64,000 nt of DNA from Kribbella sp. NBC_01245 (GTDB lineage: Bacteria > Actinomycetota > Actinomycetes > Propionibacteriales > Kribbellaceae): NCBI RefSeq assembly GCF_036226525.1, contig NZ_CP108487.1, positions 3,906,001 to 3,970,000 on the forward strand, written 5' to 3'. Shown here one piece after another: positions 51,687 to 60,731 of the stretch. Below the pieces are notes generated by a model that was not told the DNA's origin, ran no database searches, and saw nothing but the letters and a program-made list of their open reading frames with translations. Position 1 is the first letter of the stretch; each line of letters opens with the position of its first letter. A program made the position numbers and the translations under genes.

Positions 51687-53009
51687 TTAAGGGGCGCCGA
51701 GGTGGAGTTCTACTACGGCGTGGGGTTGGGTGGGGCGGATTACGAGGTGGCCGCCGGAGGCTTCGGCGCAGCGGCGGGCTATGTCGAGGCCTAGGCCGGT
51801 TGAGCCTCGGTCGCTTCGGCCTCGTTCGCCGGCTCCCAACGGAATGCCCGGCCCTTCGTCAGCCACCGTCAGCAGCGCACCACCAGACGCGCCGACCCGA
51901 GCAGACGCAACCGACAACCTCATCGGCACCCCATCAGGCGTATGCGCGACAACGTTCTCCACCAAGGCGTCAATGGCCGCCGCCAGATCCTCGCGCGCAG
52001 CACGCACCGGCAACGGCCCAGGCGGCACGTCGACCACCAACTCCCGCCCCTGGTCCTCGAACAACGGCGCCCAGAACGCCGCTCGCCGCCGAGCCACCTC
52101 GGTCGCGTCGCAATGCGGCACTCGGCCCTCCCGCTGCGGACGACGGGCTGACCGGATCACCGCGGTCAACGCCCGCTCCAGCGCGTTGACCTGCGTGTTC
52201 AGCTCCTCGGCCCGCTCGCGATCCGGTAAGGCCTCCACCTGCAAGCGCAGGGCCGTCAGCGGCGTACGCAAACGATGGGAGAGGTCCGCGACGGCTTCGC
52301 GTTCGACCGAGATCACCTCGTCGATGCGATCGGCCAGACCGTTCAGCGCGGCACCGACTTTCGCGACCTCGGCCGGACCGGTTGTCGGTGCGCGCGCGTC
52401 GACCTCACCACGGGCCAGCCGTTCCGCCGTACCGGCCGTCTCTTCCAGCGGACGGGTCAGGCGGCGCGTGACCAACTCGGCGCCGGCGATGCTCAGCAGC
52501 AGGACGAGCAGACTGCCCGCCCCGAGCACCAGCAGATCCGGCACCAGGCCTTCGCGCAGTTGGGCGTTGGTGAGGTAGATCCGGACCGCCGCGCCGTTCT
52601 CGCCGCGGTCGACCTGGATCTCCTTCACGACACCACCGGCGAGCCGTTTGACCTTGGTATCGGACAACTTCGGCGGGCCTTTGCCCTTACCGGCGCCGCC
52701 ATAGCCGGAGCCGGAAACGAGTACGTCGTCCTGGTCGGGCGCGGCATCCCCCAGCACGGTCCCGTCGTGCAGGCAGACCGAGATCGCGCCCGGGCCCTGG
52801 GTCTTCACCTCGGCCAGGAAGTCGGTGATGTCCTCGACAGACTTGTCCCGATCGCCGACGTAATACGCGACGGTCTCCAACCGAAGACCGGCTCGTTCCA
52901 GGGCATCGTCCTCGGCGGCGGAACGCATCAGCAGCATCAACGGAATCGCAAAGGCCAGCACGACCAGCGTGGTCATCCCGACCGAGAGCAGGAGAATCCG
53001 GCGGCGCAT
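51687..53009 (-). CDS. Sensor histidine kinase
   Basis: A 440-residue protein. A first helix (about 10-28), an external sensor region with Gly/Lys-rich loop, a second helix (about 160-182) and a HAMP domain precede the kinase core. The phospho-acceptor His245 is in ADLSHRLRTPLTALRL, the N box is ALVENVVAHTPDG, and the G boxes are DEGPGIPLG and STGLGLDIARR. It starts 1 nt after the response regulator stop and is its partner. The stimulus is unknown. Confidence 0.94.
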   Translation of the reverse strand: MRRRILLLSVGMTTLVVLAFAIPLMLLMRSAAEDDALERAGLRLETVAYYVGDRDKSVEDITDFLAEVKTQGPGAISVCLHDGTVLGDAAPDQDDVLVSGSGYGGAGKGKGPPKLSDTKVKRLAGGVVKEIQVDRGENGAAVRIYLTNAQLREGLVPDLLVLGAGSLLVLLLSIAGAELVTRRLTRPLEETAGTAERLARGEVDARAPTTGPAEVAKVGAALNGLADRIDEVISVEREAVADLSHRLRTPLTALRLQVEALPDRERAEELNTQVNALERALTAVIRSARRPQREGRVPHCDATEVARRRAAFWAPLFEDQGRELVVDVPPGPLPVRAAREDLAAAIDALVENVVAHTPDGVPMRLSVASARVGASGGALLTVADEGPGIPLGAGERGRSDRGSTGLGLDIARRCAEASGGHLVIRPTQPHAVVELHLGAP

Positions 53010-53010
53010 G

Positions 53011-53703
53011 TCAGCCGCCCTGATCCGGCAGGGCCAGCTTCACGCCAACCCCGCGAACGCTGTGCAGATAACGCGGAGCGGCCGCGGTCTCGCCCAACTT
53101 CCGGCGCAACCAGGACAGATGGACGTCGACCGTCCGGTCACCACCTCCCCACGGCATCCCCCACACCTCGGCGAGCAGCTCGCGCTTCGACACCACCGCG
53201 CCGGGCCGTCGGGCCAGCGCCAGCAGCAGGTCGAACTCCTTCCGCGTCAGCTCGACCGAACCGCCACCGACCGTCACCTCCCGGCTGCGCGGATCGACGA
53301 CCAGCTCGCCCAGCCGGATCGTCTCGTCCTCCCCCGAGCCATTGCCGCCGCGCCGCAGCACCGCGCGGATCCGGGCGTCGATCTGGGCCGAGCTGAACGG
53401 CTTGATCACGTAATCGTCCGCGCCGGCATCGAGCAGCCGGACCATACTGTCGTCGTCATCCCGCGCGGTCGCCACGATCACCGGCACTTCGCTCACCGCC
53501 CGCATCATCGCGAGCACATCCCGCCCGTCGAGATCAGGCAGGCCGAGATCGAGCAGCACGACGTCCGGCTTGTCCCGCGCGACCGCCGCGATACCGTCCG
53601 CGCCGGCCGCCACCGCGGTCAGCACATGCCCGGCAGCCGTCAGCGAACGCACGAGCGATGTACGAATCGCGTCGTCGTCCTCGATCAGCAGTACCCGGGC
53701 CAT
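53011..53703 (-). CDS. OmpR-family response regulator
   Basis: A 230-residue protein. The receiver domain has acidic residues DD at 9-10, phospho-acceptor Asp52 in VVLLDLGLPD and Lys in YVIKPFSS. The winged-helix output domain (about 130-225) includes LTRKEFDLLLALARRPGAVV, then RTVDVHLSWLRRKLG. It is paired with the kinase immediately downstream. The membrane-protein gene upstream ends 9 nt before its start. Confidence 0.95.
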   Translation of the reverse strand: MARVLLIEDDDAIRTSLVRSLTAAGHVLTAVAAGADGIAAVARDKPDVVLLDLGLPDLDGRDVLAMMRAVSEVPVIVATARDDDDSMVRLLDAGADDYVIKPFSSAQIDARIRAVLRRGGNGSGEDETIRLGELVVDPRSREVTVGGGSVELTRKEFDLLLALARRPGAVVSKRELLAEVWGMPWGGGDRTVDVHLSWLRRKLGETAAAPRYLHSVRGVGVKLALPDQGG

Positions 53704-53712
53704 GGCAAGAGA

Positions 53713-54375
53713 TTAGCTCTCCTGATCCAATTCCCTAATCTCGTTGCCCTCGGCAATAAGACGGGCTGGTGCGCGCAAGCCGACCGAGCGCAGTTCCAGG
53801 TTGGCCAGCTGATTCATCACCTCGGGGTCGCGCGAACGCCAGGCCGAGACCGGGTCGTCGCTGATCTTCGCGAGCTTGTGCATCGGCTGGTTGGCCATCG
53901 CGCGTAAGGCGAACAGCTCCAGATCGGCATCCGAGTCGATGAAGCGTTGCGCGGCCGTCGCCCGCCGGGAGAACAGGATTCGCCGCGGCAACCAGATCAG
54001 CAACGCGAACAGGACCGGCAAGAGAACGGTCACCCCGCCCAGCACGTACGCCAGTTGCTCGACCGCCGCCGCCTGATCCCGGCCGGCATCCGCGAGCTTG
54101 GTCGCGGCTCCGGCGGCACTGTCCAGCGGCGCGCGCAGCTTGGAACCAACGGCCGGTACGTCGCCCGCGGGTTCTGCCAGGCGGCGCAGATCCCCCGACA
54201 AGGCGTCACCGGCCTCGGCCACCTTGCGCCCGGGCACGCCGAGCAGATTGGTGACCTTGAAGACCAGATATCCCAGGCCCGCACAGAACGCGATCCAGGC
54301 GACCAGAAACAGGTCCCCGATCACCTGTCCGGCCCGTTGGGTTCCGACGTCGGAGTAAAGCTTCACGATGGTCAC
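53713..54375 (-). CDS. Conserved membrane protein of unknown function
   Basis: A 220-residue protein from a GTG. Two transmembrane segments (about 20-45 and 105-130) flank a helical Ala/Asp-rich external loop (about 50-100). A cytoplasmic domain follows (FIDSDADLELFALRAMANQP, then WRSRDPEVMNQLANLEL). It lies just upstream of the response regulator and kinase on the same strand and may be co-expressed. It is divergent from the M48 gene. Function unknown. Confidence 0.75.
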   Translation of the reverse strand: MTIVKLYSDVGTQRAGQVIGDLFLVAWIAFCAGLGYLVFKVTNLLGVPGRKVAEAGDALSGDLRRLAEPAGDVPAVGSKLRAPLDSAAGAATKLADAGRDQAAAVEQLAYVLGGVTVLLPVLFALLIWLPRRILFSRRATAAQRFIDSDADLELFALRAMANQPMHKLAKISDDPVSAWRSRDPEVMNQLANLELRSVGLRAPARLIAEGNEIRELDQES

Positions 54376-54445
54376 ATCCCGGCTCGCGTGGATCAGCGCG
54401 AGCCACGCTACGGGTTCTGTCGGTGGGCGTCGTTACGCTGACGGC

Positions 54446-55663
54446 GTGTCCGAATTTCCGCTCGCCTTGCAGCCGCTGGCGTATCACCGATCCGTGCTGA
54501 CGCAGGTCCGCCGGACGGATGAGTCCGCCTGGCGCTCACTGCTGTCTGAACCAGGGCCAGGATCAGCCGCCGCGGACGATCCCGAAGTGACGCAAGCCCT
54601 GCTGCGCAACGCCTATCGCCTCGAGCCCACCGGCCATCCGGAGCTGCACGAAGCCGCCGATCGAGCCTGTACGGCGCTGGGTCTGACCGGCCCGATCGAG
54701 TTCTTCCAGGTGGAGGGCGGTTCGGCCAACGCGTCGCTCCTGCACCAACCTGGCCGAACGGTCATTCTCTTCTCGGGAAGCTTGCTCGACCTGCTCGACG
54801 CCGACGAGTTGACCGCCATTTGCGGGCACGAGCTGGCCCATCGCCTGCTCTGGACGCTCGACGACGGCGCGTATCTCGCGATCGACCGGCTCCTCGACGC
54901 GGCGGCCGGTGACGCGCGTACGCCGGGGCAGTACCTCGAGACCGCCAGACGTTGGGCGATGGCGTGCGAGCTGTTCGCGGATCGGGGCGCGCTGACGGCC
55001 TGCGGCGATCTCGCAACCACCGTGCGGGCGTTGCTCAAGGCTCACACGGGTCTGGCGCAGGTCGATCCCGAGGCGTATCTCCGTCAGGCCGCCGAGATCG
55101 ACCTGAGTTCGGGCAGTCGCGGCACTAGTCACCCCGAGGGCGTCGCCCGGGCTTGGGCGCTGCGCGGCTGGCTTGCCGGTGAGGACGTCGAGAGCATCGT
55201 CACCGGGCCGCTCGACGTCGACGCGCCGGACGTGCTGGACGCCGCGATCCTGCGCGACCTCGCCGGGCGATTCGCCGGCCATATCGCGGCTGAGGAAGAG
55301 CTGCGGACGCCAGTGGTTGCCACGCATGCGGCGGCCTTCTTTGATCCACCTCCGGCCGAGTTGCCCGCGCTGACCGGGTCTTTCCCGCGTTTCGACGAGC
55401 CGCTCGCGATGCGCCCGGTGGATGGCGCGCCGATGCCGAAGCCGCGCGCGTTGACTCCGGCGACCCTGCGTTTTCTCGGCTATCTCCTGCTCGACTTGGC
55501 GACCGCCGATCCCGAGACGGGTGATGCGGGATTGGCCGCCGCGATCCGGATCGCCCGGCGCGCCGGCCTCACGACGTACGACGATCTGGCTGACGACGAG
55601 CTCGGCTGGACAAGCAAGCGGCGTGCCGAGCTGGTAGCCCTGGCTGAGGAACGACTGTGGTGA
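54446..55663 (+). CDS. Soluble M48-type metallopeptidase
   Basis: A 405-residue protein. HExxH is intact in ICGHELAHRLLW (His128), and the third zinc ligand is Glu175 in MACELFADRGAL. The core around it (IEFFQVEGGSANASLL, then VILFSGSLLDLLDADEL) is M48-like. No membrane helix or signal peptide is seen, unlike HtpX-type members, so it is probably cytoplasmic. The C-terminal 200 residues are unassigned and helical. GTG 54446 was chosen as the start. It lies 19 bp upstream of the 1681-residue helicase-like gene on the same strand, suggesting a two-gene unit. The substrate is unknown. Confidence 0.8.
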   Translation: MSEFPLALQPLAYHRSVLTQVRRTDESAWRSLLSEPGPGSAAADDPEVTQALLRNAYRLEPTGHPELHEAADRACTALGLTGPIEFFQVEGGSANASLLHQPGRTVILFSGSLLDLLDADELTAICGHELAHRLLWTLDDGAYLAIDRLLDAAAGDARTPGQYLETARRWAMACELFADRGALTACGDLATTVRALLKAHTGLAQVDPEAYLRQAAEIDLSSGSRGTSHPEGVARAWALRGWLAGEDVESIVTGPLDVDAPDVLDAAILRDLAGRFAGHIAAEEELRTPVVATHAAAFFDPPPAELPALTGSFPRFDEPLAMRPVDGAPMPKPRALTPATLRFLGYLLLDLATADPETGDAGLAAAIRIARRAGLTTYDDLADDELGWTSKRRAELVALAEERLW

Positions 55664-55682
55664 GCCGCGCGTTCCAGATGGC

Positions 55683-58600
55683 GTGGGGGTGGTCATCGTG
55701 AGGGCGGCGGAGCTGGTCGCATTGGCCGTCGACAAGGGCGGTCTGGGCAGCGACGCCTTGCTGGCTGCCGTGTTGCCGCTGTTCCGGCAGACGGCGGAGA
55801 TCCACGAACGCGGGTTGGTCGCGCCGTTGCGCGGGCTGGATCAGCTCACGCTCGATGAGCAGAGCCGGCTCGAGTTCGCGCCCGAGCAGGCGATCCGGCC
55901 GTTGCTCGCGCCGGAGGAGCTGACCGCTCGCGAAGGCCGTAGGGCGGATGCCGTCGAGATCATCCGGGAGCGGCGCCTCGAGACGGACCTGGAGCGAGCG
56001 GGCGGTTCCGCGCAACTCCTGGTCGCCGAGCCGACCCCGGCCGCGATCAGTTCCCCCGTGTTCGTGCCTGGTTGGCAGAGCTGGGAGCACGTGGTCGGCC
56101 ATCACGATCCGCTCACGGACGTCTTCTCTTTAGGGCAGTTACTGATCGCCCTGGCTTGTGGGCTGGACTTCGACCGCACTGAAGACGTCGCGCGCCTGAT
56201 CGATGCCCAGGGCAACCTTTTCCGGATCGGTACGCCGGTGCATCCGGTCATCGCCGCGGTCGCCGTGCAGATGGCCGAGCCCGATCGCCATCGCCGGGCG
56301 CAGGACCTCCGCTCGCTGATCGATCGACTCGAGGACTATCGGGACCAGCCGCTCGACTTCGACCTGGCGGCCATCACCGAGCGCGAGACCGATCGCCGGG
56401 CCGCCGTGCTGACGGCCTTGCGGCACCGGCTGTTCGACCTTTCCCGACGGAACAAGCTGGTCCAGTTCCGGCATACCGCGCAGAGTCTCAACCTGACCGA
56501 GGCGTCGGTGCCGTTGATGCTCGACGTGCGTACGATCCGGCCGGAGCACCTCTTCACGTGGAGCGCCGATCTCGCCGGCGGCAAGACGTACTCGCTGGGT
56601 AAGTGGGTGCGCTACGAGGAAGCGCCGTATGCCGCGAGCTCCCTGGACAAGCTGATCTCGACGGCCCGGCGCGATCGGGCCGAGTTCGGGCAGGACCAGT
56701 TGCGGCTCGTGCCGGTGTTCCTTCGTTGGCATGACCTGAAGAACGATCCGGACACGCGCCTGACCTCGCCACTATTGCTGCTCAAGGTCGAGCTGGCGAA
56801 GAAGCGCGGCGTCCGCGACTCGTACACCCTGCGCGTGGCCGACCCCGTCGCCGAGGTGAACCCGACGCTTCGCCATCTCCTGCACGAGTTGTACGGCGTT
56901 GAGCTGCCCGAGCACATCGACCTGAGTGAGCAGACGGCGATGACCGATTTGCATGCCAGGTTGACCGCTCAGTTCCAGGCGTCGGAGCCGGGTCTCACCT
57001 TGCGGTACCAGGACAAACCGCGCATCGACCTGGTGCGGAACCGCGCGATGGTCCGCCTGCGCAGCTACCGGCGCCACCAGCATGGCAACATCGCGGACGA
57101 GTTCGGCGGCCGCAGGTACCCGTACTCCTATCGGCAGACCGACTACCAGCCGCTGGGCGTGCAGATCTTCCGGCACCAACTGGCTGTGCAGGAGCTGCCC
57201 ATCGGCGTGCTGCTCGGTGAGCCCCGCACGCAATCGGTCAGCGCGCCCGGGCCGATCGAGACTGACACCTACACCCTCGATGAGGGCGCCGGCGCGAGTC
57301 CCTACGCGTGGGACTTCGACCTTTGCGCGGTGGCGCTGGCCAACTTCAACTATCGGACTCTCGGGTTGGTCCGCGATTACGACGAGCTGCTCGCGAACGG
57401 TCAGTCGTGTGCGTCGTTCGAGCAGTTGTTCTCCGACGATCCGCGGCCGCTCTCCACCCAACCGCCCGAGCTGCCGACGGCCGAGCGGCATCTGGTGGTG
57501 CCGGCCGACGGCTCGCAGGTCGCAGCCGTCGCGCGGGCAAGGCGGGGCGAGAGCTTTGTGATCCAGGGGCCACCGGGCACGGGCAAATCCCAGACCATCA
57601 CGAACATGATCGCCGACTTCGTCGCGCAAGGTCGTCGCGTGCTGTTCGTCTGCCAGAAGCGCGCCGCCCTCGACGTGGTGCACGCCCGCCTCGCCGGCCG
57701 CGGGCTGGACGAGTTGTGCACGCTGATCCACGACTCGCAGACCGACAAGAAGGCGTTCGTGCACGGGCTGCGCGATACGTACGAGCGTTGGCTCGCGGCC
57801 GGCGACGACCTGGACCAACTGACCATCCGCCGGGACGAGGTGATCACGCGGATCAACGGGCTGCTGCACACGGTCGCCCAGTTCGAGGCATTGCTTGCCT
57901 CCGGCAACAAACCGGCGCTGCGCGAAGTGGTCGAGCGGCTGGCGGCGCTCCGCGATCAGGCGTGGGGCGACGACTTGGGCCTCGAGGACCGCGGGCTGGT
58001 GCCGACCGAGGGCGATTGGTGGCCGGCGCGCGGCGTCGTGGCCGAGTTGTCCCGCGTCTTGCAGGCGGTGGACCCCAGTAGCGAAGGTGTGCTCGCGCGG
58101 AGTCTGCTCGCCCGGGTGCAACCTACGCTCTGGAGTGCGGCCGGTGCCGACCTGGAAATCCCCGCCCGCGCCGCGAGGGCCCGAGACGCCTGGAATCCTG
58201 CGACCGAGCGCTTTGCCGACTTGCCTGTACGTCGATTGCGCGAGCTCGTCTCGGCGGCCGAGGTGCTCGCGCCGCTGGTCGAGCGTGGACGCGGGCAGGC
58301 GCTGGAGCCGGGATCCCCTGCCGCTCGTGAGCTGGCCGAGGCGCGGGATGACCAGCAGCGGCAGCGTACGACCGCGGCCCGCTGCTGGCACGACGCGCGC
58401 GGTTGGCGGGAGCCACCACCTTCGGCCGCGGAGGCCCAATCGGCGTACAAGATCGCCCATCACCAGGAGCCGCGCACCTTCCGTTTCCTGAACCGCGACT
58501 GGCGCCGGATCAAGTCGATGGTCTCGAGCCGGTTCGACCGCGACGCCACGACGGAGCACGCCTCCGTGACCGACGCCCTCTACCTCCTGACCGAGGCACA

Positions 58601-60728
58601 CCACCACGGCGAGCTCGCGCGCCGGTCCGAGGAGGAGGCCCAGCGGGTTTGGGGTTCGGCCGATCTCGTCGCGTTGTCCGACGACCTCGCTCGCATCCGT
58701 CAATCCGACCTGGCGGACTGGCATGCGGAATTGACGGGCGGCCTGGCCGAACCGCTGGCGCAGATCGCTCCGGCTCTGCGCCACGCCGAACAGCTTGGCG
58801 CCGAGTTGCTCACCGCGTTTGACGACCTCACGCTCGGCGAATTGCGGGCGCTGCTCGATCGGTTGGCCTCCCCCGGCATCGTGCCGACGCTCCAGGCGCT
58901 CGCGGCACCACTTCAAGCCCTTGGGGCCTGTGAAACGACAGTTCAGGACGCCGTACGGCGATTGAGGGGGACGCCGGAGCAGTTGGAGTACGCGGTGAGC
59001 CGGCTGGCGTGGGATCGGGCTCGTGCAGGTGCGCCCGAGTTGTCGTCGGGAAGGCTCGATCGCGTCGTCGGCCAACTCGGTCTCGCCTATGACGAGTTGA
59101 CCGATCTCAACGCGGCGGCCGTCGTTGCCCGGGTGCGTCGGCGGTTCCACACGGAGCTCGCGCATTCCGAGTTGAGCGCTACCGGGATGTCCAGCGAGGA
59201 CCGCGATCGGAAGAAGGCGTTCAGCACCGGACGTCGCGAGCTGGAGCACGAATTCGGCAAGGTGATGCGCTACAAGTCGATCCGTGAGCTGTCCTCGGGC
59301 GCCTCGGGCTCGGTCGTCTCGCTGTTGCGGCCGGTTTGGCTGATGAGCCCGTCGTCGGTGTCGGACACGTTGCCGCTGGGGACGACGTTCGACGTGGTCG
59401 TGTACGACGAGGCGAGCCAGATCCCGATCGAGGAGGCCGTGCCCGCGTTGCACCGGGCGCCGCAGGTAATCGTGGTCGGCGACCAGATGCAGCTGCCGCC
59501 AACGCAGTACTTCCGCGTATCCACAGCAGTCCGCCCGGACGATGATGGCGACTTCGGTGCCGAAGCGGAGCAGGTGGGCGTCGTACTCGACGAGGACAGC
59601 TGGCTCTCGATCAGCGCTCAGCGGCTCGCGTCAACGATGCTTACCTGGCACTACCGGAGCAAGTCCGAGGCGCTGATCTCGTTCAGCAACGCGGCCTTCT
59701 ACCAAGGGCGGCTCGCGACCGTTCCGGATCGATTACCCGCGCCGACGGCACCCCCGTGGACGGTGCAAGGGCCTGCCGGTGAGGTCGGCGAGATCGTCGA
59801 CGGCCTGCTCGCGGGCAGTATCAGTACGGTCCGCGTGGCCGACGGCGTCTACCAGCGCCGGACCAATCCGGCCGAGGCTCGATGGATCGCCGCGATGGTC
59901 CGCGAGCTGCTCGGGCGCAGTACTGGGAAGAGCCTTGGCATCGTCGCGTTCTCCGAGGCGCAACAGGGTGAGATCGAGCGGGCGCTGGAGGAGCTCGCGC
60001 AGTTCGATCCGGAGTTCGGCGCCGCCTACGAGGCAGAACTGGTGCGGACGCGCGACGACCAGGACATCAGCCTGTTCGTGAAGAACCTGGAGAACGTCCA
60101 GGGCGACGAGCGCGACGTCATCCTGATGAGCGTGTGTTACGCCGCCGGATCCGACGGCCGCATGCTGATGAACTTCGGCCCGATCAACACCGCGGGCGGC
60201 GAGAAACGTCTGAACGTCATCTTCTCCCGTGCCCGCGAGCACATGGTCATCGTCTCCAGCATCGAGCCCGACGCGATCACCAACACCTACAACGACGGCG
60301 CCAACACCCTTCGCCGTTTCCTCACGTACGCCGAAGCCGTCTCCCGAGGCGACACCGCCGCCGCGAGTGCCGGGCTGGGCGTCCGTCGTGCCGGGACAGC
60401 CCGGGAGACGTCCGCGGTCGTACGGCAGCTGGCCGACGCTCTCCGTGAAGTCGGCGGCATCGAGGTGGAGACGGACGTGGGCGAATCCGTGTTCCGGTGC
60501 GACCTGGCCCTCCGGCGTACCGGCGAAACCGGGCACCGCCTGGCCGTGCTCGTCGACACACCGGAGCGCGTCGCCGCCGACTCACTGCTCGAACGCCTCG
60601 GCACGCATCCGCGCGCGCTCACCACTGGCGGCTGGCAGGTTCGCCACGTTCTCACCACCGACTGGACGCAAAACCCGGAGGCCGTGGTGGCCGGGTTGCA
60701 AGAAGTGCTGGCCCGGCCGACCGACTGA
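55683..60728 (+). CDS. Pseudokinase-like, DUF4011, superfamily 1 helicase and nuclease-like fusion protein
   Basis: A 1681-residue protein. Residues 1-215 resemble a Ser/Thr kinase C-lobe: IHERGLVAPL stands where the HRD loop would be, and HDPLTDVFSLGQLLIALACG resembles helix F. DUF4011 follows (about 235-480: LRHRLFDLSRRNKLVQFRHT). The helicase core has Walker A QGPPGTGKSQTI (about 627-638), Walker B YDEASQ near 1241, GDQMQLPPTQYF, WHYRSKSE, NLENVQGDERDVIL and NVIFSRAREHMV. The last 100 residues resemble a Vsr/MTES_1575-like nuclease domain but lack the usual acidic-DG pair. GTG 55683 is the best start. The architecture suggests nucleic-acid processing, perhaps in defence; this is inferred. 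Confidence 0.85.
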   Translation: MGVVIVRAAELVALAVDKGGLGSDALLAAVLPLFRQTAEIHERGLVAPLRGLDQLTLDEQSRLEFAPEQAIRPLLAPEELTAREGRRADAVEIIRERRLETDLERAGGSAQLLVAEPTPAAISSPVFVPGWQSWEHVVGHHDPLTDVFSLGQLLIALACGLDFDRTEDVARLIDAQGNLFRIGTPVHPVIAAVAVQMAEPDRHRRAQDLRSLIDRLEDYRDQPLDFDLAAITERETDRRAAVLTALRHRLFDLSRRNKLVQFRHTAQSLNLTEASVPLMLDVRTIRPEHLFTWSADLAGGKTYSLGKWVRYEEAPYAASSLDKLISTARRDRAEFGQDQLRLVPVFLRWHDLKNDPDTRLTSPLLLLKVELAKKRGVRDSYTLRVADPVAEVNPTLRHLLHELYGVELPEHIDLSEQTAMTDLHARLTAQFQASEPGLTLRYQDKPRIDLVRNRAMVRLRSYRRHQHGNIADEFGGRRYPYSYRQTDYQPLGVQIFRHQLAVQELPIGVLLGEPRTQSVSAPGPIETDTYTLDEGAGASPYAWDFDLCAVALANFNYRTLGLVRDYDELLANGQSCASFEQLFSDDPRPLSTQPPELPTAERHLVVPADGSQVAAVARARRGESFVIQGPPGTGKSQTITNMIADFVAQGRRVLFVCQKRAALDVVHARLAGRGLDELCTLIHDSQTDKKAFVHGLRDTYERWLAAGDDLDQLTIRRDEVITRINGLLHTVAQFEALLASGNKPALREVVERLAALRDQAWGDDLGLEDRGLVPTEGDWWPARGVVAELSRVLQAVDPSSEGVLARSLLARVQPTLWSAAGADLEIPARAARARDAWNPATERFADLPVRRLRELVSAAEVLAPLVERGRGQALEPGSPAARELAEARDDQQRQRTTAARCWHDARGWREPPPSAAEAQSAYKIAHHQEPRTFRFLNRDWRRIKSMVSSRFDRDATTEHASVTDALYLLTEAHHHGELARRSEEEAQRVWGSADLVALSDDLARIRQSDLADWHAELTGGLAEPLAQIAPALRHAEQLGAELLTAFDDLTLGELRALLDRLASPGIVPTLQALAAPLQALGACETTVQDAVRRLRGTPEQLEYAVSRLAWDRARAGAPELSSGRLDRVVGQLGLAYDELTDLNAAAVVARVRRRFHTELAHSELSATGMSSEDRDRKKAFSTGRRELEHEFGKVMRYKSIRELSSGASGSVVSLLRPVWLMSPSSVSDTLPLGTTFDVVVYDEASQIPIEEAVPALHRAPQVIVVGDQMQLPPTQYFRVSTAVRPDDDGDFGAEAEQVGVVLDEDSWLSISAQRLASTMLTWHYRSKSEALISFSNAAFYQGRLATVPDRLPAPTAPPWTVQGPAGEVGEIVDGLLAGSISTVRVADGVYQRRTNPAEARWIAAMVRELLGRSTGKSLGIVAFSEAQQGEIERALEELAQFDPEFGAAYEAELVRTRDDQDISLFVKNLENVQGDERDVILMSVCYAAGSDGRMLMNFGPINTAGGEKRLNVIFSRAREHMVIVSSIEPDAITNTYNDGANTLRRFLTYAEAVSRGDTAAASAGLGVRRAGTARETSAVVRQLADALREVGGIEVETDVGESVFRCDLALRRTGETGHRLAVLVDTPERVAADSLLERLGTHPRALTTGGWQVRHVLTTDWTQNPEAVVAGLQEVLARPTD

Positions 60729-60731
60729 GGC

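Noticed and set aside
56772..59453. An 893-codon open frame on the minus strand
   Set aside because: It lies wholly inside the helicase gene, which carries all helicase motifs; the antisense product shows no family features.
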